DNA from: Pseudomonadota bacterium
Lineage (GTDB): Bacteria > Pseudomonadota > Gammaproteobacteria > Burkholderiales > Burkholderiaceae_D
Assembly: GCA_023392035.1 (NCBI GenBank)
Contig: JAEVZY010000228.1
Span: 1 to 8,999 of the forward strand
Direction of reading: 5' to 3'
DNA length: 8,999 nt
Shown: positions 1-5,098 of the stretch, piece after piece
How positions within the stretch are numbered: position 1 is the first letter of the stretch
How the letters are laid out: each line of letters opens with the position of its first letter
Made by a program: the position numbers and the translations under genes
The notes under the pieces: model-generated
Told to the model about the DNA's origin: nothing
Database searches by the model: none
The model's input: only the letters and a program-made list of their open reading frames with translations

Positions 1-1
1 C

Positions 2-592
2 TCTACCACCACCGGCATGGCCAGTATCAGCGCCACCGCGAGCAGCGCCAGTCCTTACAAGGTGCCGGCCCCGGTCCAGATTCATCCTCGGACGCGTAAG
101 CTGGAAGATCGCGCAGGCTATGTGGCGGAGGATGAGTCCGGAAGCGACGAGTACGAGGACGCGCTTGATGGCCCGGGACCAGTCGGATTTTCCTCGTTCG
201 CAGATCCTTACGCCTTCGGCGAGCCTCTGGAATGGGATCCGGGCGAAGACGAATTGATCGGCATCATTTCCGACCGCGATCCGAAAGTCCTGATCGAGGA
301 GGAAAGCATCACGCTCTGGGCCGCGGCCAAACAGCCTTCCACCGTGGCGCTGGAAATGCTGCTGCAATCCGAGCGTGGCATTGCCTTTCATCCTTATGAA
401 CGCGCCGGCAATCGCGGCTGGCATCCCGAGCATTGCCCCTTCCTCGCCTCGATCAAACACAACAGGCCGGACAATCTGCGCCTGCTTTTGCAACATGGCG
501 TTCTTCCCGGCAAAGCCCTGGAGCTGGCTTTGCCGAAAATGCCAGGATGGGCGCGGGATGTTTTTCGCCAGTTCGACGGTTACCTGCTCTAG
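2..592 (+). CDS. Hypothetical protein with ankyrin-like helical motifs, probably 5'-truncated
   Basis: I do not recognise this protein family. The first ATG in the window is at 17, but the frame stays open to the left edge and the 16 bases before that ATG hold no Shine-Dalgarno sequence, so the true start is probably outside the window. Numbering from the ATG gives 191 residues. Residues 2-12 are rich in Ser, Ala and Thr, residues 38-51 form an acidic patch, and residues 97-117 and 140-161 each look like a degenerate ankyrin-type helix pair (WAAAKQPSTVALEMLLQ; FLASIKHNRPDNLRLLLQHG). There is no signal peptide or membrane segment. Ankyrin-like repeats usually bind proteins, and a disordered Ser/Thr-rich N-terminus is also seen in secreted effectors, but neither role is shown here. 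The coding call rests on continuous GC-rich codon use and a sensible protein composition; the overlapping frames give low-complexity translations. Confidence 0.6.
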   Translation, partial: STTTGMASISATASSASPYKVPAPVQIHPRTRKLEDRAGYVAEDESGSDEYEDALDGPGPVGFSSFADPYAFGEPLEWDPGEDELIGIISDRDPKVLIEEESITLWAAAKQPSTVALEMLLQSERGIAFHPYERAGNRGWHPEHCPFLASIKHNRPDNLRLLLQHGVLPGKALELALPKMPGWARDVFRQFDGYLL

Positions 593-612
593 AAACCGCA
601 GGCAACCAGCCG

Positions 613-640
613 CAAGCCGGGTGCGCGGGCGTCCGGCTTG
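613..640 (+). terminator. GC-rich hairpin after the ankyrin-like gene (possible weak terminator)
   Basis: CAAGCCGG (613-620) and CCGGCTTG (633-640) form a perfect 8-bp stem with a 12-base loop, starting 20 bases after the stop at 592. No T tract follows, so it is not a classical intrinsic terminator. It could slow polymerase, protect the 3' end of the upstream message, or be chance in GC-rich DNA. Confidence 0.35.
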
Positions 641-697
641 GCGTATCCTTCGGCCTTGACGAATCCAACCCGTCCGCCGCCTGGCGGGCCGCCCGCA

Positions 698-1585
698 ATG
701 CAAACCCCTTTTCAAACCCTGCGCGACTTGCTGCGCTATGCCGTCACCCGTTTCAATCGCGCCGAGCTTGCCTTCGGGCATGGCAGCGCCAATGCGCATG
801 ACGAGGCGGCATATCTGCTGCTGCATACCCTGCGTCTGCCGCTGGACCAGCTGGAACCCTACCTTGATGCACGCCTGTTGCCGGATGAAATCGAATCGCT
901 GATCAATGTCATCGAGCGCCGCGCCACCGAGCGCTTGCCGGCGGCCTACATCACCAACGAAGCCTTCCTCGGCCACTATCGCTTCTATGTCGATCCGCGT
1001 GCCATCGTGCCGCGTTCCTTCATTGCCGAGCTGATTCCCGAATTCTTCCAGCCCTGGGTGGACGATCCGGAAAGCATTTCCAATGTGCTCGAGCTGTGCA
1101 CCGGCTCAGGCTGCCTGGCCATCATGCTGGCCGACGCCTTTCCCAATGCCAGGGTGGATGCGGTCGATCTGTCCGCCGATGCGCTGGCGGTGGCCCAGCG
1201 CAATGTGCAGGATTACCGCATGCAGGAGCGCGTGCGCCTGTTCGAGTCCGATCTGTACCAGGCGCTGCCGCCGCAAGGCTATGACCTGATCGTCAGCAAT
1301 CCGCCCTATGTCAACGCCGGCTCGATGCAGAAGCTGCCGCCGGAATACCGCCATGAACCGCACATGGCGCTGGCCGGTGGCGCCGACGGCATGGACCTGG
1401 TGCGCCGCATCGTCGATGGCGCACGCGAGCGCTTGAACGATGGCGGCGCGCTGGTGGTGGAAATCGGCAACGAGCGCGAACACGCCGAAGCCGCCTTTCC
1501 CGAACTGGAACTGACCTGGCTTTCCACCAGCGCCGGCGACGATCAAGTCTTCCTGGTCACGGCCGAACAGTTGCGCCAGTCATGA
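698..1585 (+). CDS. prmB: 50S ribosomal protein uL3 N5-glutamine methyltransferase (PrmB)
   Basis: This S-adenosylmethionine-dependent methyltransferase of the PrmB/HemK family modifies a glutamine side chain in ribosomal protein uL3 (Gln150 in E. coli) in the cytoplasm. Residues 1-100 form the helical N-terminal domain, with the family pattern TLRDLLRYAVTRF...FGHG. The Rossmann methyltransferase domain follows. SAM-binding motif I is VLELCTGSG at 130-138, and the catalytic NPPY motif that holds the target amide is at 201-204. The length of 295 residues is close to the usual ~300. I chose the ATG at 698 because the family's conserved sequence begins directly after it; a TTG at 638 in the same frame would add 20 Pro-rich residues unlike the family. 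The Shine-Dalgarno sequence is weak. The stop overlaps the yheS start. The related PrmC acts on release factors, but the FGHG and N-terminal pattern favour PrmB. Confidence 0.93.
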   Translation: MQTPFQTLRDLLRYAVTRFNRAELAFGHGSANAHDEAAYLLLHTLRLPLDQLEPYLDARLLPDEIESLINVIERRATERLPAAYITNEAFLGHYRFYVDPRAIVPRSFIAELIPEFFQPWVDDPESISNVLELCTGSGCLAIMLADAFPNARVDAVDLSADALAVAQRNVQDYRMQERVRLFESDLYQALPPQGYDLIVSNPPYVNAGSMQKLPPEYRHEPHMALAGGADGMDLVRRIVDGARERLNDGGALVVEIGNEREHAEAAFPELELTWLSTSAGDDQVFLVTAEQLRQS

Positions 1586-3528
1586 TCCGTTTGCAGCGCC
1601 TTTCCCTCATGCGGGGCGTCAAGCCCCTGTTCGAGGACGCCGATCTCACCCTGAATCCCGGCGAGCATGTGGGCCTGATCGGCTCCAACGGTGCCGGCAA
1701 ATCGACCCTGTTTTCCATGCTGCGCGGCGACTTGCATCCGGACCAGGGCGCCATCGACTTCCCGGCGCGCTGGCAAGTGGCGCACGTGGCGCAAGAGACG
1801 CCCGCCCTGCCGCGCCTGGCGATTGAATACGCCATCGATGGCGACGCCCGCTTGCGCGCACTGGAAAAGGAGTTGGCCGACGCCGAACAGATCAGCGATC
1901 CGGCCGAGCATGGCCACCGCGTGGCCGAGCTGCATGCCGCGCTGGCCGATGCCGGCGCCTACACCGTGCGCTCGCGCGCCGAGCAATTGCTGCTGGGCCT
2001 GGGATTTTCGATGGCGCAGATGGAACAGCCGGTGGCCAGTTTTTCCGGCGGCTGGCGCATGCGCCTGAACCTGGCGCAGGCGCTGATGTGCCCGTCGGAC
2101 CTGCTGCTCCTGGACGAACCCACCAACCACCTCGACCTGGATGCCATCCTGTGGCTGGAAGACTGGTTGAAGCGCTATCCCGGCACCCTGATCGTGATTT
2201 CGCATGATCGCGATTTCCTGGATGGCGTGGTGAACGTGATCGTCCACATCGACGACAAGAAGCTCAAACGCTACAGCGGCAATTACTCCGCCTACGAACG
2301 CCAGCGCGCGGCGCAACTGGTACTGGCCCAGGCGGCAATTGAAAAGCAGGCGCGGCAACGTGCGCACCTGGAATCCTTCATCACGCGCTTTCGCGCCAAG
2401 GCCACCAAGGCCCGCCAGGCGCAAAGCCGCATGAAGGCGCTGGCACGGATGGAAGAGATTGCACCGCTGCGCGCGGCGGCCGAATTCTCCTTCGAGTTCC
2501 GCGAGCCCTTGTCGGCGCCCAATCCGCTGCTGGTGATGGAGGAAGTGGAAGCGGGTTATCGGCTGGACGACGGCAGCAGCAAGCGCATTCTCGGCAACAT
2601 CAACTTCGCCTTGCAGAACGGCCAGCGCATCGGTTTGCTGGGCGTGAACGGCGCCGGCAAATCGACCTTCATCAAGACCCTGGCCGGTGAAATTTCGCCG
2701 CTGACCGGCACCCTCAAGCTGGGCAAGGGTTTGGTGATTGGCTATTTCGCCCAGCATCAACTCGACATGCTGCGCCATGAGGAATCGCCGCTGTGGCATT
2801 TGAGCCGGCTGGCGCCGGATGTGCGCGAACAGGAATTGCGCAACTTCCTCGGCAGCTTCAACTTCAACGGCAATATGGTGACCAGCGCTATCGCCCCCTT
2901 CTCCGGCGGCGAAAAGGCGCGCCTGGCGCTGGCGCTGATCGTCTGGCAAAGACCCAACCTGCTGTTGCTGGACGAGCCGACCAACCACCTCGACCTGGAA
3001 ACCCGCGAAGCCCTGACCGAAGCCCTGGCGCAATTCGAAGGCACACTGGTGCTGGTGTCGCATGACCGCCATCTGCTGCGCGCCACCACCGACGAGTTCC
3101 TGATCGTCGCCAATGGCCGCCTGCAGCCTTTCGATGGCGACCTGGACGATTACCGCGACTGGCTGTTCAAGACGCGCCTGTCGCCGCAGGCGGCCAGCTT
3201 GCCGAGCGCGGACAAGGCACCCGCGCCTGTCGCGCCTTCAGTTGACCGTCGCGAACAAAAACGCCTGGAGGCGGAAGAACGCCAGCGTCTGTCCAGCCAG
3301 CGCAAACCGATCGAATCGCGCATCAAGCGACTGGAAGAGCAGATGGCCAAGCAGCAGGCGCGCAAGGACGAGATCGATGCCAAGCTGGCCGACCAGGCCA
3401 TTTACGAAGCTTCCCGCAAGGACGAGTTGAAAACCCTGATCACCGAGCAGGCCTATTGCGTGCGCGAGCTGGAACAGTTGGAGGGCGAATGGCTGCAGCA
3501 GCAGGAAGCGCTGGAGCAACTGGTGTGA
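1582..3528 (+). CDS. yheS: YheS-type ABC-F translation factor ATPase
   Basis: This is a soluble protein with two ATP-binding cassettes and no membrane segments, as expected of an ABC-F protein that acts on the ribosome rather than in transport. Cassette 1 has Walker A at 34-42 (GSNGAGKST), signature SFSGG at 153-157, Walker B ending in D178-E179, and switch His208. Cassette 2 has Walker A at 354-362, signature FSGGEK at 440-445, D464-E465, and His494. Between them, at about 230-300, is the basic helical linker with the SFITRFRAKATKARQAQSR motif that in ABC-F proteins reaches the peptidyl-tRNA site. A charged coiled-coil tail covers about 555-645. The family (EttA, Uup, YbiT, YheS) is cytoplasmic and helps stalled ribosomes. 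The start region (RGVKPLFEDA) and the QETPALP motif fit YheS better than Uup, and 648 residues compares with about 637 in E. coli. The ATG overlaps the prmB stop as ATGA and lacks its own clear Shine-Dalgarno sequence, suggesting coupled translation. Confidence 0.93.
   Translation: MIRLQRLSLMRGVKPLFEDADLTLNPGEHVGLIGSNGAGKSTLFSMLRGDLHPDQGAIDFPARWQVAHVAQETPALPRLAIEYAIDGDARLRALEKELADAEQISDPAEHGHRVAELHAALADAGAYTVRSRAEQLLLGLGFSMAQMEQPVASFSGGWRMRLNLAQALMCPSDLLLLDEPTNHLDLDAILWLEDWLKRYPGTLIVISHDRDFLDGVVNVIVHIDDKKLKRYSGNYSAYERQRAAQLVLAQAAIEKQARQRAHLESFITRFRAKATKARQAQSRMKALARMEEIAPLRAAAEFSFEFREPLSAPNPLLVMEEVEAGYRLDDGSSKRILGNINFALQNGQRIGLLGVNGAGKSTFIKTLAGEISPLTGTLKLGKGLVIGYFAQHQLDMLRHEESPLWHLSRLAPDVREQELRNFLGSFNFNGNMVTSAIAPFSGGEKARLALALIVWQRPNLLLLDEPTNHLDLETREALTEALAQFEGTLVLVSHDRHLLRATTDEFLIVANGRLQPFDGDLDDYRDWLFKTRLSPQAASLPSADKAPAPVAPSVDRREQKRLEAEERQRLSSQRKPIESRIKRLEEQMAKQQARKDEIDAKLADQAIYEASRKDELKTLITEQAYCVRELEQLEGEWLQQQEALEQLV
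1693..2999 (+). repeat. Exact DNA repeats shared by the two ATPase cassettes of yheS
   Basis: A 20-base exact direct repeat (ACCAACCACCTCGACCTGGA) lies at 2122-2141 and 2980-2999, encoding the TNHLDLD/E part of both Walker B motifs. A 15-base one (GCCGGCAAATCGACC) lies at 1693-1707 and 2653-2667 in both Walker A motifs. They follow from the ancient cassette duplication plus strong codon bias, not from a mobile element. Confidence 0.85.
3513..3516 (+). promoter_or_regulatory. Shine-Dalgarno sequence deciding the GTG start of the DUF2520 gene
   Basis: GGAG at 3513-3516 lies 8 bases before the GTG at 3525, inside the last codons of yheS. It supports this GTG over the ATG at 3489 and the upstream start at 3456, both of which would add residues not belonging to the fold. 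Confidence 0.6.
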
Positions 3529-4361
3529 CAACAGCCCTGCCCCGGCTCTCGGTCATCGGCGCCGGACACCTGGGACGTTCGCTGGCGCGGCTGTGGAATG
3601 ATGCCGGCGTCTACTCCATTGCCGACGTGGTGGCGCGCCAGCAGGCGCATGCGCAAGAGGCGGTGAAGTTCATCGGCGCCGGACGGGCGCTGAGTGTGCA
3701 AGATCCGCTGCAGCCGGCCGAGGTCTTCCTGATTGCCACTCCCGACAGCAACATCGAAGAGGCCGCGCGCCAGCTTGCGGCCAGCGGCTTGATGACTGCC
3801 GACACACTGGTGTTTCATTGCAGCGGCGCCCTCGCTTCCAATGCCTTGGGCAATCTGGCTCCGGCCCTGGTGGCCAGCGTGCACCCGATTCGCAGCTTCG
3901 CCCAACCCGAACAGGCGGTGGCGATGTTCGAGGGCACGTGGTGCGGCGCCGAGGGCGAGCGTGCAGCGCTCGATCGCCTGCTGCCGGCCTTCACCGCCAT
4001 CGGCGCGCGCGTGGTGGAGGTGGCAGCCAGCAAGAAGGTGCTTTATCACGCGGCCGCAGTCATCGGCTCCAACTACCTGGTCACTCTGGTTGAGGCTGCC
4101 CTGCAGGCCTATGAAGCGGCCGGCATAGCGCGCGCGGATGCCCTGCAAATGCTCCACCCGCTGGCCGAAGGCGCGCTCGGCAATGCCTTGCGCGTCGGCC
4201 CCGCGCAAGCCTTGTCCGGCCCGATTGCTCGCGGGGATTGGGATACGGTGCGCTCGCATGAACAGGCGCTGCAGGCAGTGGACCCCGGGCTGGCCGAGTT
4301 CTACCACCTGATGGCCGAACGCACTGGCGCGCTGAAGCGGGATCAGGAAGGGACGTGTTGA
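3525..4361 (+). CDS. Rossmann-like NAD(P)-binding protein with DUF2520 domain
   Basis: This is a 278-residue cytoplasmic protein of the conserved two-domain family made of an N-terminal Rossmann-like domain and a C-terminal all-helical DUF2520 domain, related in layout to ProC, 6-phosphogluconate dehydrogenase and F420-dependent NADP reductase. The dinucleotide-binding motif VIGAGHLG is at 10-17. HCSG at 98-101 and HPIRSFAQ at 120-127 are hallmarks of the family. K170 and the following LYHAAAV...SNYLVTL segment begin the helical domain in the position where these dehydrogenases carry active-site Lys/Asn residues. The substrate is not known for the family and I assign none. Translation most likely starts at GTG 3525, whose bases overlap the yheS TGA (GTGA), with GGAG 8 bases upstream. 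The overlap implies co-translation with yheS and prmB. The gene ends 20 bp from the convergent vapC stop. Confidence 0.85.
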   Translation: MTTALPRLSVIGAGHLGRSLARLWNDAGVYSIADVVARQQAHAQEAVKFIGAGRALSVQDPLQPAEVFLIATPDSNIEEAARQLAASGLMTADTLVFHCSGALASNALGNLAPALVASVHPIRSFAQPEQAVAMFEGTWCGAEGERAALDRLLPAFTAIGARVVEVAASKKVLYHAAAVIGSNYLVTLVEAALQAYEAAGIARADALQMLHPLAEGALGNALRVGPAQALSGPIARGDWDTVRSHEQALQAVDPGLAEFYHLMAERTGALKRDQEGTC

Positions 4362-4363
4362 TC

Positions 4364-4390
4364 GGTGCTTCACTGCCCGAGTCAAGCACC
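4364..4390. terminator. Inverted repeat between convergent genes (possible weak bidirectional terminator)
   Basis: GGTGCTT (4364-4370) and AAGCACC (4384-4390) are a perfect 7-bp inverted repeat with a 13-base loop. They sit between the DUF2520 stop (4361) and the last vapC codons. A T tract is missing on both strands, so it would be a poor Rho-independent terminator. Its position at the meeting point of two operons is its main support. Confidence 0.35.
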
Positions 4391-4789
4391 CTCTGGCAGG
4401 AGCAATTCCACGGTAGGAAAGTAAGTCTGATAGCGGCTGCAATCGCGGGTCAATATCGGACACCGGGCAACGGCTGCATGGGCGCCGATGAGAAAGTCCG
4501 GCAGCACGCTGCTTTTTGTCCCGCCGCGCCGGCGGTATTGGACAAAGGCCTTGCCGGCGAGAAAGAGCGCCGGCCGCGGCACCTCCAGCACATCCAATGC
4601 CATGTCGGCCAGGGTGTGATCAAGTTCTTCAATCGACGCGAATGCGGTGGAGAGCTCCGCATAAATGATTGAATTGATGGCGAGGCGATGCACCTTGGAC
4701 TGCACGCGCAGCGCCTGCAACGACCACTCGGCCCAAGTCTGATCGTCCGTCAGCACGTCGATCAGGACATTGGTGTCGACCAGCAGCAT
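4382..4789 (-). CDS. vapC: PIN-domain ribonuclease toxin (VapC family)
   Basis: VapC-type toxins are Mg2+-dependent ribonucleases that cut RNA, often tRNA or rRNA, and stop translation when released from their antitoxin. This 135-residue protein has the complete acidic set of the PIN fold: D5 in the N-terminal LLVDTNVLID, E45 in IIYAELS, D98 in LPDFLIGAHA, and D116 in ILTRD. The core is therefore intact and the toxin is probably active. Its RNA target cannot be read from the sequence. The ATG shares one base with the vapB stop (TGATG, 4787-4791), the usual arrangement for coupled toxin synthesis after antitoxin. No strong Shine-Dalgarno sequence precedes it, which fits coupling and keeps toxin below antitoxin. 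The gene runs toward the DUF2520 gene and ends 20 bp from it. Confidence 0.9.
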   Translation of the reverse strand: MLLVDTNVLIDVLTDDQTWAEWSLQALRVQSKVHRLAINSIIYAELSTAFASIEELDHTLADMALDVLEVPRPALFLAGKAFVQYRRRGGTKSSVLPDFLIGAHAAVARCPILTRDCSRYQTYFPTVELLLPEGA

Positions 4790-5028
4790 CAGTCTTCGCC
4801 GCGCAAGAGGGCCATCAATTCATCGGTGCGCCATTTGATGCTGGCCTTGCCGCGCGCGCGCTCGAAACGATCGGGTTTCCGACTGCGGCGGGCGCCCGCC
4901 TTGCTGATCACCACTTCGCCCTGGCTGTTGACCCGAAAATCCACCTGGCTCCCGGGCTCAAGCTGCATCTCGTCCCGAATATGCCTGGGGATGGTGACTT
5001 GTCCTTTGCTGGTCAGTGTGGTCGTCAT
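4789..5028 (-). CDS. vapB: AbrB/SpoVT-fold antitoxin (VapB family)
   Basis: This 79-residue antitoxin would bind and block the VapC product and repress its own promoter. Residues 2-45 form the swapped-hairpin AbrB DNA-binding domain, with the typical TSKGQVTIPRHIR at 6-18 and LEPGSQVDF near 24-32. The C-terminal part, residues 46-79, is strongly basic (ARRSRKPDRFERARGK) and ends in the amphipathic WRTDELMALLRGED, which in this family wraps into the toxin groove. I chose the ATG at 5028 because GGGAG lies 5 bases upstream and the conserved domain starts right after it. An ATG at 5052 would add eight residues, would have no ribosome site, and would fall inside the candidate operator. The stop overlaps the vapC start by one base. 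Confidence 0.9.
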   Translation of the reverse strand: MTTTLTSKGQVTIPRHIRDEMQLEPGSQVDFRVNSQGEVVISKAGARRSRKPDRFERARGKASIKWRTDELMALLRGED

Positions 5029-5033
5029 GCTGG

Positions 5034-5038
5034 CTCCC
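5034..5038 (-). promoter_or_regulatory. Shine-Dalgarno sequence of vapB
   Basis: GGGAG on the - strand, 5 bases before the ATG at 5028, is a strong ribosome site. It fixes the start of vapB and shares one base with the operator arm, so repressor binding and translation signals are packed tightly. Confidence 0.65.
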
Positions 5039-5068
5039 GGTATTACGGTCAAACTTATTGTAATACCG
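5038..5068 (-). promoter_or_regulatory. vapBC promoter region with 9-bp inverted-repeat operator
   Basis: CGGTATTAC (5038-5046) and GTAATACCG (5060-5068) are perfect 9-bp inverted arms separated by 13 bases, with starts 22 bp apart, close to two DNA helix turns. On the - strand, TACAAT (5062 to 5057, one mismatch to TATAAT) lies across the upstream arm and spacer and would place transcription start near 5050. I see no convincing -35 box about 17 bp upstream. The layout fits conditional cooperativity in VapBC systems, where antitoxin dimers bridged by toxin grip two half sites and cover the promoter. The repeat is seen directly; its binding partner is inferred. Confidence 0.65.
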
Positions 5069-5098
5069 AAGTGGCGTGGACGAGGACATTTCCATGCC

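Noticed and set aside
656..684. TTGACG at 656-661 as a -35 box for prmB
   Set aside because: No -10-like hexamer lies 16-18 bases downstream; the region there is GC-rich (GCCGCCTGG). I do not call a promoter.
638..697. Longer prmB form from TTG 638
   Set aside because: The extra 20 residues are Pro-rich and unlike the family; the TTG lies inside the hairpin at 613-640. The ATG at 698 fits the conserved N-terminus.
1543..3072. A 509-codon open frame on the - strand, opposite yheS
   Set aside because: It is antisense to a well-identified ABC-F gene. Its Gln/His/Val-rich translation and its internal repeat (VEVVGRLVQQQQV / VEVVGGFVQEQQV) are simply the reverse reading of the two Walker B motifs of yheS. 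Long antisense frames are common in GC-rich DNA.
3453..4463. A 336-codon open frame on the - strand, opposite the DUF2520 gene
   Set aside because: It covers the DUF2520 gene and the 3' ends of yheS and vapC in antisense, has no recognisable domain and has His/Gln/Gly-rich low-complexity composition typical of a shadow frame.
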